This document shows, piece by piece, positions 39,092 to 52,664 of a DNA stretch of 64,000 nt. Both the position numbers and the translations under genes were made by a program. Position 1 is the stretch's first letter; each line of letters begins with the position of its first letter. The stretch covers positions 11,906,451 to 11,970,450 of the forward strand of contig NC_135012.1 of NCBI RefSeq assembly GCF_051020985.1, written 5' to 3'. The notes under the pieces were generated by a model. That model was given only the letters and a program-made list of their open reading frames with translations, searched no databases and was not told the DNA's origin. The DNA comes from Nomia melanderi. Taxonomy: Eukaryota; Arthropoda; Insecta; Hymenoptera; Halictidae.

Positions 39092-40602
39092 GACAACTTG
39101 TCTGATTAATCATCAAAGATTAGATAATCTATTCGAGTAGCTGTTAAATTTTCGAGAACAATTCGTTTAAGCACCTACTAAAAGTTCGAACATTCAAAAG
39201 ACAATCCGTTTGAAGATAAAATCTCCAAGAAAAAGGTCGTACAGCATGTGCATTTTCGCTTCCTAATCTCGACTTCTCGCTTAATTCACGCAATTGCAAT
39301 TACGTCGGAACTTTCGCGACGGTGAGAAAAAGTTTGTTAGACGGTCAGTTTATAGAACCATGCAATCGCGGCGGTCCAATCTATCGATAAAAATCCTCGC
39401 TCTCGTCGAACCGTCTGGACAAAAGTCTAGTGGATATCCGTCGAAACTGTCCGTTAAGTTAAATTAAGAAACGGTCTTCAATTAGTGCGATAAGTCCGGG
39501 TTTCCAACGCTGGAAACTTTTGTCACTTTTGACGGTTCGTCTTCTGCCGATGTCGAGCTTCTCGGTACGGTCGTGAATCACCGACCGAAGATTCCAAGAT
39601 TAACTTACCCGAACGTTCAACGGGCTTTCCCGAAGCCTTTTATCGGCCCTCTTTCTCATAGGTACCGCGAAAAGCGATAATAACTCGGACATGATTGATT
39701 CTTATGAACTTGGCGGTAAAGCTTCTGTTCCTTTCTTACGGATTCGCTTTATTTGAACGATTCCGTTAAGTTTCTCTAAAACTGTTTCTCGTATCGATGG
39801 AAGTTTATAAAATACCGTAATTAAATCCTATAAGCTCAACCTGACTATCGAATATTTTTACTAAATATTACTGAATATTTTTTAATAATCTGCCATTTTT
39901 CTCCGCATCAAAGACAATGAAATGTGAGATAACGAAAATATCTAAAAACTAATTTTCGTTACAACTTGATACCTGTTCCTATAGATAATATTAAAAAAAA
40001 GTGCTATGGAAAAACGTAGAAAATGAGAATGCGAAATCAGTGAAATGAGAGATTGAAATTTCTTTCCCTTCTTTCTTTCCTGATCTACTTCAGGCTTCTC
40101 TTATTAATTCCACTGCATTCTTCAAGTTTCTTTGGCCCAATCACTTTCTCATTCTTTTTTTATTACAATTTTCAGTTTTATCCAGGTTTTCTCGAGTTAA
40201 TTAACTTTTATCCAAGGTAATCTGAACTCTAGAACATTATCAAAATACTTGTTATTACTTTACATTGTTGGGTTTTTAATAAATACTTTACTGAACGCAA
40301 AACGCAATATTTAATAACACGTTTAAACAACGCATTACAACCGCGAGGCATGCAAAATATGAATATGTCACAGTAATAAAATCGTTTCCAGAATTTCAAG
40401 GCAAATACAAGATATTAACTCCTCGCCCAACAATGCCGTGTCAGACTCATGATTAAAATTTCAAACAGCATGTAACAAACATAAATATCATTCAATTCGT
40501 TTGAAGGCAAATTGCATATTATGGCTGTTATAAATAATTATACCTTAGAGCACACGTTGACACAGAATAAAACTGGAATTTTCCCTTAGCGTCAATAAAT
40601 CA
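39092..40602. other. Unique DNA, nothing identified
   Basis: Moderate GC at 39240-39740, AT-rich afterwards. No gene or repeat is recognised. Confidence 0.6.
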
Positions 40603-40696
40603 TCAACACTGAAACTCCCGAGCAGTTAAATTGATTTTCTGAAATTCCTCTAAATTTTCAGAAGTCAATTGAAGTGCTCGGTAGTTTTAGTGTTAA
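40603..40696. mobile_element. Short (94 bp) MITE with about 41-bp terminal inverted repeats, TTAA-type end
   Basis: The left end reads TCAACACTGAAACTCCCGAGC and the complement of the right end reads TTAACACTAAAACTACCGAGC. The similarity continues inward to CTGAAA, giving arms of about 40 bp around a short centre. The right end retains TTAA, and TCAA stands in its place on the left. TTAA target sites are typical of the piggyBac superfamily, so a piggyBac-like non-autonomous origin is inferred. A related end may occur at about 20649-20669 (CTAGAACTGCCGAGCAATTAA). Confidence 0.65.
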
Positions 40697-41945
40697 CACA
40701 CACCCCCGTTCGCTCTGTCTTTCTCACCCTTGCACCCTTCTCACTCGCATCTTTCGTCCATAGTCAAAATTCACGCAGTCAAATTCTCACTCGAGATTTT
40801 CTATTATTTTCGTTTTTACCCACCAATATACGCGATGACAGAGAATTACAATTCAAAGCGTTCACATAATCATTGGGCTTAACGTCTTCAACTTCTTTCT
40901 CAACTAAAGGGGTGATGGTTACCTTTAAGCTACCTACCTTTTCTAAACGCAGTCACACTACTTTCGTCCGTCGCAATACGACCTGGTCGCCCTCACGCAC
41001 GCGCAACAAACCATTCATCCTACATTTCCATTTATCTCTAATATTTCTAACGCACGTACAAACCGAGAACCGTGTTAACTTTAAATATCACGCAATTCTG
41101 AGAGTCTCTCCTCGAGACATTCCCAAGGAACTTCCTGCAGAAAGACTCGAGCCGTTTCGATTAGCTTCCCCGCGATGTTACCTCGCGATACGTGTTCGCG
41201 ACTAAACGATGTGAAATCGACTGGCAGAAGTTCCGTCGGCGGAAGTGAAAATTAAACGAATTACTTACGGCCGGCGATCCCGGGAAGAGTCGAGCACTCG
41301 AACGATGTTGTATACCGGCTTATTGTGATCGTCGCAACTTTTAACAACGAGCAGAGGTAGAGCGCGTGATATCTGCTCCTCGCGTAATGAGCTTAATGCA
41401 GAAGTTTCGGAGTCCTCGCGTTCGTTTCCATTCCGGCCAGGGGGCCCGGAACTTTCTTTAAACTTCATTCGCCAGGCCCCCCTCACCCCCGCCGTCCGAA
41501 CTCCACCGGACATTTTTATGAATCGAGTTTGAAGCCTTCGCGATCGTTTCCAGCGGCCGGTCTCTAGATATCACGAAAAACGTCATGGATAAACTTTCGA
41601 TACGTGAAACTGTTTCTTTCTTCCTATTCCGTCTCCATCTCTCTCTCTCTCTCTCTCTCTCGTCCTTTCTCGTTTGTGCCGTGTTCGAAACTTTTTAATC
41701 TTACCGGCGGAGGCAGGCTATGGAAATTTCAGTGGCACGGTAACAATTCGAAATTAACTGCTGACTCTTTGGATACTAATTTTAGAGAAGCTCGGGGTGA
41801 GTTCATCGTGTTTCGAATCTCTACGGAATTCAATTTATCCCGAAAACATTGAGGTTAAGCGAACGTGATTGACGGGAACGAAAGAAGTTCACTGACGTTA
41901 AGAGAAACTTCTGTTTAATGAATTCTCTACATTCATAGAGAAGAC
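40697..41945. other. Unique DNA, CpG-rich at 41090-41560
   Basis: Pyrimidine-rich on the + strand near 40700-40800. Contains the TC tract at 41638. Frames of up to 110 codons have no recognisable domain. Confidence 0.6.
41638..41661 (+). repeat. (TC)n microsatellite
   Basis: An uninterrupted TC dinucleotide run of about 12 units. Confidence 0.95.
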
Positions 41946-42019
41946 TACAAAATTGCACGTGATGCGAATGATACGAAGAGATGTGTAAAATGTCTCGTAG
42001 TTCTATAGTGTTTCTATAA
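41946..42019 (+). repeat. Dispersed repeat family 5, copy C
   Basis: The segment ACAAAATTGCACGTGATGCG to TCGTAGTTCTATAGTG aligns with 11988-12062 through AAAATTGCA, ATGC, ACGAA and AAAATGTC in the same order. It is followed by AT-rich, TTAATATTAATA-type low-complexity DNA. Confidence 0.4.
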
Positions 42020-45000
42020 TGTTAATATAAATATAATTAATGCTGTTATAGTAATATGTGTAATATTAATATCTTTAATATCTATAATATTAATATTAAT
42101 GTAGCTATAGTGCTTCTTATACTATTTGTTAATAATAACAGTTTTTTATGGTATACTATTTTTTAGTTATACTTATTCTGAAAAATTTGAATTCTCCTAA
42201 AGATCCACAGTCTCGTCATAAATGTTAGTTTAGTAAATTGAGTGCTTCGTTTTGTTCTTGGCTTGGTTGTTCTTTAAACGATACGATTTTCGTTTGCTAC
42301 TGGAAATTTCAATACCGATTGATTAACTGACAAGTTTGTTGCGCGAATGCACCGCATGGTCCGCGGATGTGGATTACGTGGCGCTTGCATTAACTGTCGA
42401 AACATCTGCTCGTAACAAATGTAAAATTTCTCTGCATCGTTTACTGGAATTTCATACAGTTCATGCTCGTGTTTAATTTATTTTTCATCCGAACGAAGAA
42501 ATACTTGTAATTGTTAAAATTTTCTTTATCAGTGTTGTTTATGGATATTGTTATTTGATACTTTATCTCCTTCGCAATATTTGCACATTCCGATACGATA
42601 AAACTGCGAGTATCGCGTGTGATATAGAAATATTGAAATTTTCGTAATTACACTGACTAGAAACTTTGCCAAATCTAATTCAAACCTTTGCATAATATAA
42701 TACATAAATCTTTCAATCTTGGTAATGTAATATATAAATATAACAACAACAAATTAAATTCTTTTGTTTTTCTGAATAACATTATTGTAAATTTCACTAA
42801 GCGCCACGAAAATCTTAACTTAATCTCAACTTAGTTGCCTCATTAAACATTTTTATTTCACATCGGTTGTCTTGTATGTTATGATTGTTTTAGTCATTCA
42901 GAATCGTCAGTCACCAGTGACTGATACGGCGCTCAACGTGTTAATTTCGAAAGCATGTATAATTTTCTCTAGATACGAGGAAAACAACAGACTACCAATC
43001 GCACGATACTTTTATCCAAGTGATCTATAAATAAAAGAGAAACCAGCAGTTTTCGAGTCGCTGAAGTTCCTCTTTCACCACTTCGCCTCGGTACAGAACG
43101 CTGTAATCTGCACCTCCGGCGTGTGTAGTACTTCAAAACGGAAACTCGTCGGGATTTTCGATAGTTCGGAATCGTGTAACGGCCGAAAAAGAATGCGCGA
43201 AAATCCTAGAGTGTTTGGGATAAGTACTGTAGAGGAATTTAGCATTCCTTATTCAAGCCCCGGGAAACCTCGGTTCGATTTGCGGAGCGCGAATGCGCCG
43301 TGCGGTTACGGCGAACATGGGGAAACGTGCAACGCTCCCTCGTGTTTGTACCTTTATACGGCACGTTTAACAGCGAAAAAGCAATTATCACTTTTGGCGA
43401 ACGGATTCGGATGTTCGCTTAAAGGAACCCCCAGAAAATCCGGAAAATTATTTCATCGGAATCATTAAAAAGGACGAACTGTCGACGAATTGAAGTGAAT
43501 TAAAAATATTCACGTGACTTTGAAAGCGCTTGTTAATTGAAAAATGACAAACCTCCGAACGCGATTAGCGAAACGATGAAAACGTGAGGTTCACTTTGCT
43601 TTTCTTGTATGGTATAATTAAAATCTGAATAGTTTCAAAGGTATTCATCGTGTCTTATCGAAACAAATTAAAAATTAGGAAAAAAGTGATGAATATATAT
43701 TATATTTTATAAATAAAATATATATAAAATTTATAAATAAATATTATATTTTCAAAGGATATCTTGTATCGCCTTTGCAAGATGATTTTATAGGAAAACA
43801 AGATTACTAAAATAAAATACGAAAATATATGCTCAGATTCCATGGGAAATAAAGATTAGTCGTGGGTACAAATCAAGCTAACCCAGTTTCTATTTCCTAT
43901 TTAATTGTAAAATAGTTTTCGACCCGACAATCGGTATCGGCATAAAAATCGTTGAAAGATAACCGCATAAACAAGATAAAATCGATACAATAAAATAATT
44001 ACGTTGCGCGAAAGCAGGATATTTTCCAGTGCACTGTATATAGGTATTTTAATTCTCTTCACTGATTCAGCAGTGCAACATGCATCGCTGTGTGTGCAAT
44101 TGATAAATATTTGGAACGTTGAATCGCTGCATTGACATTTTATGTATGATACGATGTACAATGTATCGCTGAGCGTGAATTTATGCAACAATTTTTTGAC
44201 GGTGGTATCGATAACCTACTTTCCGTCGAATTTTATATTTCAAAGTGCGACAAATTATTACTAAACCCGGAGAACTAAATGTATTCGCCTTGCGTTTAAT
44301 ATTACAGTTTGAAAACTATTTGAAATATGAAAAGTTTTCCTTATACATTTTTCATTGAGGAATGTATTTCATGTAACATTTTATTCTTATTTTATCTGCA
44401 ACAGTATTGTTAAAATGTGTTTAATTGTATTTTACACGGACAAATAGGAATCGTTAAATACTTTAACAATTTAAAGCAATAACATCACTTCAACATATTG
44501 TATGTAAAAACGCTAAATATAATACGATAACCATCATGAAAATAACCAATGGAAGTATTTCGTATCAAATTTAATGTAATCTAAAAGAATTATTATCAAA
44601 CATGCAACTCATAATTAAAATCTCCCATTACTCAACTTGTATATTTTCATTCTAAATAAGTAGCAACACTTTTCATTCTACAAAACAGTAAGGTGTAAAT
44701 TAATTACCGCAAATTCAATATTCCAAGGATCATTCCGTTACTACCAAAAACCTACAGCAAGTACAACAACTAAACATTTCACCGCAGAAACTTAATATTC
44801 AAAATTCCGTACAGATTTCTTAGAATTCCCAATTAGGCGCCGGCAGGTAATTGCACGCATAATTTAAAGAATCGGCAAACGCACGTAGCAACGTCGCTAA
44901 CGGGCAGAGAGGAGATTATAATAATTCATCTAGGGGATTGGCTAAAGTAACCAGAAATGGCTAGATCACTGCAGCGAGTTTAATATTTCAATCGAATCCA

Positions 45001-46025
45001 GACAATCAATCTTCAATGAAGCTCTTTACATTGGCGTTCCAGGCAAACACAGTAGTTAGCACACGGAAATGGCTTCCGGATTGCTCTGGATTCCTGGATT
45101 TCCCGTTATCGGCGGTGTCCAAGTCACGTAACGGAACGTAAAGACGACTTTGAGCATTGTAACGATAGCTCCCGCTACGTGTAACGCAATTGGCTGGCCT
45201 CCTGTTGGTACACACGTTTTGGCAGGATGAACCAAGAACGAGCGGATAGAGAGACCCGGCCCGACGTAGCAATAGCTTTGATCCAATGTTCTGTACAATG
45301 CGTGCACGTAAACGTGCCAAATCTAGTTGTTCGATCGTTCATTGGGTAGGTTTGACAAGTCTGTCCGATATGCGGGCCTGTGATCCCGTTGTTTGCGACA
45401 GTATCATTAGAAACATCTGTGCTTTTATTGCCGTCCTTGCGGTCGCCGTCGACGTCGTCGAACATCGAACCCCAGCCCCGTTAATTATGTCGCGCGGAAA
45501 TTAGACGGAACGAAGGATTTCATCCGACCAGATCGCGGAAGTTTATATAAACTTATAGTCTCGCGAATAGTTCTCAAGGAATTCGCGTTAAACGAAGTTT
45601 TCCTAATGGAAAATAACGGAACCGCAATGCGGTATATTAAATTCCGCGGTTTGTACTCTTTTCAACATTTTCGGGAATATTGTTCGATGTTCGGTTTCTT
45701 TTAAATAATGTGGAAATATGTCAAATTGCAATGGCTGGATGTATTAGAAATACACTGAAATTAGGGATAGGCAGATTGATGGTATTTCCAGTCAAAAGTT
45801 ATAATATTTGAAACACTTTGCCAAATGCGTACTTTGAACAGTTACGCTCCACGTTGTTAGAGCTCAGAAGATTACGCTAGGAATCGATGACCCACATACA
45901 GGTCTATGAACATGCAAAGTTTTAACGAAATCGAAGTGGAGCGAAAGCATATGGTTTTCGAATAGGGTCCTGTCAAGGAAGGAATTGTAACAAAATAAAA
46001 TCCCTGAGAGTGTATTTAAAAAATG
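42020..46025. other. AT-rich DNA with GC-rich patches at 43060-43480 and 44820-45540
   Basis: A near-palindromic AT tract lies at 43695-43750. The frames in the GC-rich parts (43121-43468 +, 45006-45465 -) are unrecognised. No gene is supported. Confidence 0.55.
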
Positions 46026-46319
46026 TATTGCACATAGTTTCTAAATTTTGTACAATCTCCATAGTTTACGTTTCTAAATTTTTTAATTCGAATAGAAGAT
46101 ATATTATAGAAAATATTCGAATAACTTTTAGGATTAAATAAAGTTATGCATTTTATAAATCTAAATTATGAGATAGACTAGATTTAAAAAATACTGAATG
46201 TAGATCCAGTATTGTAAAATCAATTCGAATATTTTCTACAATATATCTTCTATTCGAATTAAAAAATTTAGAAACGTAGACTATGGAGGTTGCACAAAAT
46301 TTAGAAACTATGCGCAATA
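46026..46319. repeat. Foldback/MITE-like element with 97-bp inverted arms and possible TA target site
   Basis: The left arm 46026-46122 and right arm 46223-46319 are inverted copies that align without gaps over 97 bp with 5 differences, all transitions. The spacer is about 100 bp. The ends read TATTGC and GCAATA, so a TA dinucleotide lies at both outer ends, as expected for a Tc1/mariner-type target duplication with termini starting TTGC. No transposase is encoded. A 131-codon minus-strand frame (46153-46548) crosses the right arm and is not supported as a gene. It is best read as a non-autonomous miniature element; a transcribed long-hairpin locus is an alternative. Confidence 0.85.
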
Positions 46320-48510
46320 AAGTCAAATCTATACGCCCTGGATAAACGTCTAGTTCTAGGGAACAAGCGACGGCAACTTCTCCGCGAATCACGGATCTGT
46401 CAATACAAGAGTTCTTACGAGCACGAAACAACTGGTGAACAGAACGATTCGATTCACCGTAAAATAATCTTCGAGTTCGCATTGTCGAGGGCTCAATCGA
46501 TATTCCCGACAGCTCGCGAAGTTTCAGCCGCGTGACAGCCGCAGTCACTTCATCCAGAAAAATGCAACGCGTCTTGGTTACCCTTTGTAGCAGCGTCCCG
46601 CGAACCGTCGATTTATTTCACTCTATGGTGATCTGGAAACCCTTTTCCTGGCCAAAATTTAAAAGTCATGAGAACTTTACGAAAGCTGGTAATCAAGGGT
46701 TTTTGGGGTCAATGATGAAATTGGGAAATTCGTTTTGCGAAGCCCAATTCAAAGAAATCTTTCTATTGACTTTTTCTTAACGAAAATATAATTAGTATAA
46801 GTGATGTAAATAAGAAATAACCAAGAAATAAAAATATTAACGTGCTATACTCGATCATACAATCATCTGAAATAAATAATATTTCGGATTTCCGAGTTTT
46901 AGAGTATTCCTGCTTCATACGAAAAAAACTTCTCAGAATATTAAACTCGAAAAATTGCATTTTGACCAAAAAAATTGCGACTCTTTCGCATCACCACTGT
47001 TCGTATCGAAAATTCACTCCGCAAAATAAACTGGAAAAAATGTTATCGACGTTTCACTATTGGTTCTGGCGATTATCGATCGTTACATCAAGTCCTCTTT
47101 TTGTTTTCCTCGCGTCATTTGGTCCGTTAACGGCGAGGTTTAATGCTTACAAATGTTCATTAGCAAATGGCATGTCACGCAAGCGAACAAAGTAATTCGT
47201 ATCGAACCACGATTCCGGTAATCAAGCCAAGTTCCAGTCCGAGCGGATTCATTCTCGTGACGATGATTAAGTGGAATCCGTTAGAAACACGCGTTTCGAG
47301 CTACGTTACCGGCGGTTAGGGCATTGTCACGTTTTTGGGAAGATTCAAACATCTCTGTTGCCTCGTTACTTTGAAAATTCGATTTTTGGTCATTTTAATA
47401 GTGACGTTTTAGAATTCAAACATTCGTTTCACTTTGTTGTGGATCTTTTTAATTCAGTTTCTACGAATCGAAATGTTTTTATTCTAATAACAGTGTATAT
47501 CTCTCGCCCTATTTCTTTCCCAGTTGCGCTGAACTGGGATATTTTATTGTCACAATTGATTATAAATAAAAGGAAATCCTATGTTTACTCCGAAGTATTA
47601 TAATTAATACTGGAAAAATAATGTTCAATTCGAGCTTGGAAGAATTAAGTGATATTTATATTTGTTAAATTCTACTTGACATCTTCACCACGGGTCTGAC
47701 AGGATATTCTATTGCAATACCTCGTGTCGACTCTATTAAGCCGTAACGGCTCAACAAATATTTTTATCCTAAAACAAGAGGCTAAATACCGCCCGAAAAA
47801 GTGCGCTGAAGTCATCCGCGCACAGTGACAACGCGGCTAGAGTTTCACGAGGGACGGGTCAGCTAGAGGTGGCAGCGGAGTGGAGGTGATCGACGAAAGC
47901 TCCAAAGGCGGATACTCATGTCGGTCGCGTATCGCGCTGCCGGTGGATTATGGTGTACCATGGGACAAAGCAAACTACAGGGGCAGGGAAAAATATATGC
48001 GCTCGCGTTACGCCTCTTACCGGCGTTAACCATTTAAAGAGGCGGCCATAAAATTCGCAGGGAAATTACAGTCTTTTCGCTGACCCGTCACTCGCTTCTT
48101 TTGTCGCGAAATCACGGGTCTCCCGGTTTGAAACGCGTCACGCTTAAACGTTTATTTCGGTTTTGTTAATGACCGTGCCTCTCGCCGCCCCCACTCCGCT
48201 CCCGTCGCGTTCATGAAAACTTTATCCCCGCTTTAATTATATCCCGCGTCCTCTCGCCGGCGTTTCCGCGTCCCCGAAAGTACCGGTTCAAGCCGAAAAC
48301 ACGGAACCGCGCGGCTCCGACCGTTTGCGGGATAATATTTTGCCGTTTTGTTGTTATCTCGCGCGGGAATAATTATTTTTTCCCCGTGAAAGGAACGCCG
48401 TTCGAACGCGCGCTCTTTGAAACGGACGTTTCGCCCCGAATTCTATCAATCGAAATATCGCTCGTGCGTCGCGCTCTTTACAGCAAATGGGTGTGCGCGA
48501 TTTGAGGTAT
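46320..48510. other. Unique DNA, GC-rich at 47690-48480
   Basis: Short frames on both strands. The GC-rich part is CpG-dense and has no recognisable protein. Confidence 0.6.
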
Positions 48511-48536
48511 TCTCTCTCTCTCTTTTTTTTTTTTTT
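48511..48536 (+). repeat. (TC)n followed by poly(T)
   Basis: Six TC units run directly into a 14-base T tract. It lies at the edge of a GC-rich patch. Confidence 0.95.
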
Positions 48537-51500
48537 GTCATTTCCATTCGGGAATCGATATTTAAATCGCGAACGCGTCGGTATGGTAGCGATACCAAGT
48601 TCAATGTTGTTTGACGTGGAAATAACAAGAATGAAATTTTTCGATGCATTTTATCTTCGCGGATCGCGCGCGCTGTCGTTCGAATGGTTTTTACAGGATA
48701 CGAGAGATAAGTTGATCAGTTTGAATGAAATGTTTCGGCCGCGGACCGTTTGAATATTAACTCCGCGATATTTGCAGAGTATTTGGATATTAACTCGGTT
48801 ACGTTTCTATTTTCGGTTTTCAGGATTATGTTCGTAGTTTTCTCTATTTGGCAACGTTTTATTGTAGAGAATTTTAAATCCTAAAGACATATTATCACAT
48901 CTGCTTCGTTAATAATATTTCAAATATGTAGATAGATTGCGGAGCGAAATTCAGTTGTAAAAATACATATGATGAAAGAATGTGTAAATTTTGGTTCAGC
49001 TAAAAATTCTGTTAAACTAACGATAAAACGTCTTAAACGTTAATATAAATATTCCGAAGGTATTAACGGTTATTTCGTAATTCAAAAATTAATACGTACT
49101 TCGAACAGTTCGCGGTTCTTCCACGTCTGAAGCAATATTTCCGTAACACTTAATGCACCGTGAATTCGTGAATTCACATATTTATATTTTTCACAGCGAA
49201 TCCGTGGCGTTGTTTAAATCTCCGCCGAGAGACGAATTCGAAGCGTGGCCAGCTTAACTCCTCATTGTGATGCAAATACGAAAACTTTCGCGTGTTCCGA
49301 TACGCAGCTACATTACAAACTTTTCGTCACTCCTTTATACTCGGCGAATTTTCATACATTGATCTACCATTCGCGTATAATAATGCGCGCGACTCGAGCG
49401 CGAAACGCGAATCACGAGCGAAGTTCATTTTCGCCCGTGACAACGACGGAAAATATATTTTCTGACTCGATAACTGTGCACGGTTTGCTTAATTGTTCTT
49501 TGCGTTATTCGCACTTTTCAGTTGGAGCTACAATACTAATGAAGCAATTAAAAACGTGCATGCAGCCTGTCCAGCAAACAGCGGTCTGAACGAGGAAAAT
49601 ATAATTTTACGTGTTAAAATAAATTGACGCTGTCGAGTAAATTTCTTTTAGACGTCAGACGTTGCCTGAACAATGCAATTAATTTTGCAATTTGTACATT
49701 GTTTAATGGTACCTTCGCGATCGTTGTAAATCGAAACCAGAGGACTGACAATAGTTTGTAAGTGTTAACGTTAAAAATGGAAATTTTAGAAAAGAATTAT
49801 GTCAACTACTTTTATTCTTTCTGTAGAAACAAATGAGTAATATCATCATACGAGAGTTATTATTAAGTTACGGACTTTTAAGCGTTTATATCAAAATGGA
49901 TAAAGAGTGAAGTATAATTAAATGCAATATCATTTGCATTTCTATGACATGGTATTAAAATTATTCAGAGTAAAGAAACTTGTATCTAAGTCCAGTTTTT
50001 GTTAATTACAGCAAAAATTTTATTTTATATAAACGTTTAGTCGTTGCAGTAGATACCAATGCCAATTTTGAAAAGATTACTGTCGAATTGAAGGAAGCTA
50101 TAATAACAGTCTCTATTGAAATTTCATACTATACTCATATTAAATTTTGTTTTTCATAATGCCATAAAATGTTCTTCATACTATGAGTTTATTTGAGTGT
50201 GTTTTTTACAAGAAATACAGCCACATTCATACCTTATGATTTTCAAAAGATTCATTTCTCTTTAATTTCAATGGAAAGCTTGTGAATCGAACGAGTACGT
50301 ATTTATTATTATCAGCTTCAATTACTTATTGTCAGTAAGTAGAATGCCCTCAGACAGTTCAGTAGTTTACTTCAGAGCCTCCCGGTATATATTCATTTCC
50401 TTTTGAAATACACGTTCCTGCGCTCATGTGTTCTTTTCATATGTCAATAGAAAAGTACTGCTCTGTTCCGTTGAATAGCTTCAGATAAGAATACCGAAGT
50501 TCAAATCGAAGAAAGGAAATATGTGGAATATTTGTTATAGACAAGTTGGTAATATCTGTTTGTATTATCACAAATATGTGTACGGCCAAATATGTATATA
50601 GTGTTTTCAAAAATATATAGTTTTATATATTTATAGCTTTAATAGCTTTAATTACGAGGTAACAGTTGAACACAGTCAAATGAATAATAATGTATGCTAC
50701 ATTATGCTTGGCGCTACAATCGTCTGTAACTTCGGAAGTATTTCGAATTCTCCTCTGAAATTTTCAGAGAATATTATTCAAATATGATACTTTCTAAACA
50801 GTCGGTTTTTCCAACCCGAGAAAGTGTAAAGTCCCCTTAAGATAACACATATACTCGTCAAACGCATTTAACTGGTTAAATTAATCTTTGAACCTTCCGC
50901 TTCTAACTTGTTCGCCCTCGAAACCATTTAAACGATCGCAAACCACATTCACGCATTCGAAGAAGCCAATTAGACCATTTCACGCGGCAACACCCTGTAT
51001 ACTTCCGCAATTCCGCGAAACAGGATACGCGATGCCTGGCGCTCGGTTCCCGGCAAGTATTTTTCTTCGAGGACGGTCGAGGTCGAGAGATTGATATCGA
51101 AGAGCCGAGGGCAAAAATCAGAAGCCGACGATATTGATTCCGTCGATATTTTTCAGAGGCAACGAAAACGTCCTCGGGCGTCGAGGTCGCGGTTGATCGA
51201 TACTCGAAAAGAAAAAAAAAAAATGTAAAGAATGGAAAAGAGAAGAAAAGAGAAGAAGCGAATACATATAATTTATGACACGCTACACTCACGGAAGTCA
51301 TTAATCTTTGTAAACCACGGTCGAACACGTTTCCGCATGACCGCCAGGAAATCTTGATACGAGATTTCATTGGCGGCGCGGGCGGGGAGGTCTGAGGCGT
51401 GGTCTTCCGCGCTCGTATATCGGCACCGGCGAAACTATCGTTCGATTTCTTTACTCATAACTAATGGCACGTCGAATCCGGCCCGGATTTACGGTTCCGC

Positions 51501-52555
51501 CGGTCGAGTGTCGACCAGCCGAAAATTCATTCCTTGAATCGATTCCAACGACGAAATTATGAGTGAATGTTCGGCAACTTTTATTCGTTCCCGGATATTG
51601 CCCGAGCCATCGCCTATTAACCCTTACAGCAGCGGTTCTTAACGCGCTGAACGCCACGAAAATCTTAAGCGTTCTCCCGTAGAGTTCGTCTTTTGTAGCG
51701 AAGAAAAGCAGGAATAATTATGAATTGTTTGGCGTTGCAACGTTTGCGTTACAGGTTTTAATCCTCAGTGAATTTTTACCTTTGAATTGTAGGAGGAATA
51801 CAAAATTGAGATTCTATGCGAAGATTATTTTTTGCAATGTAAATGAAAATTATTGTTATAATATCCATAAAACTGTAATAGAAACGTTCGACTTCAAATA
51901 ACGATTTTATTTTCGCGAATTTCGTGGTAAACAAATGGAAAGGACATTTTATACCTCGATCACTTTAATTTTGTTTAACAAGTGAATTAATGTCCGCATA
52001 ACCTAAACAATTTTTGTTGCTTTTAAACCACTAATGGAAATGTTTGAGAAAAATATTTTTCAAACTCCATAAAAGGTGTACATATTTTTGTGTCAACATT
52101 CAAATGCACTCGTGAATAGCATTTTTGTTTTTTTTTTGTAAATGAATTGTAATGAAGATATTACCAAACATTGTATACTCGAGGCCAACGAAGTCATAAA
52201 TCTATTATACAGAACTGCAATTAACAAACGATGCATGCGCGACAAGATGGATGCACCAGGATGCAGTTCCTTGGCAAGCAAACGCTGTGATCATATGTCA
52301 AGTAGAATGAATATATCATTCGTCGGACTACAGTCAGATCATTGCTAGTAGAGCGTATAAACGCGTGACAATGTAGGAGTTAAAGTTACGTGTCACTGAT
52401 CGATGCAGAATTGCCACTATGTATTGATTTCGAATTCGTGTACCGCTGTGCTTCGCGAATGCAGACCAAATGTTCCTATAACATTGTAATAACCGTTGAC
52501 ACTTAATATTTTAGCGATATCTTCGTATCTTGACATATTACGTTTTAGATGAAAC
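48537..52555. other. Unique DNA, GC-rich at 51000-51660
   Basis: A minus frame of 155 codons (50903-51370) is unrecognised. At 51630-51643 CAGCGGTTCTTAAC resembles a hAT-type element end, and the following CGCCACGAAAATCTTAA recurs near 42802. A partner end was not found. Confidence 0.5.
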
Positions 52556-52664
52556 ATATCAATTTCTGTATTATTCAATTTTACATAGAATACATCGATA
52601 CTTCTGTTATCTAATTTTACATAGAATGGATCGATATTTCTTATTATTCAATATTTTTATAAAT
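52556..52664. repeat. 36-bp minisatellite, about 3 copies
   Basis: Three successive units contain ATC(G)ATATTTCT-like starts and end in AATTTTACATAGAAT, AATTTTACATAGAAT and AATATTTTTATAAAT. The clear repeat starts at 52577 and 52613 are 36 bp apart, and the third is more decayed at about 52650. Confidence 0.7.

Noticed and set aside
38779..39096. Repetitive LSNLQTFK protein
   Set aside because: The frame is a necessary result of an 8-bp repeat without stops on that strand, so it is not evidence of a gene.
50903..51370. 155-codon minus-strand frame as a gene
   Set aside because: The product has a Phe/Ser-rich stretch from a purine tract and no domain. The length is within chance for a window this size.
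51630..51643. hAT element end CAGCGGTTCTTAAC
   Set aside because: A plausible motif, but no inverted partner or 8-bp duplication was found. The 17-base match near 42802 is marginal for chance.
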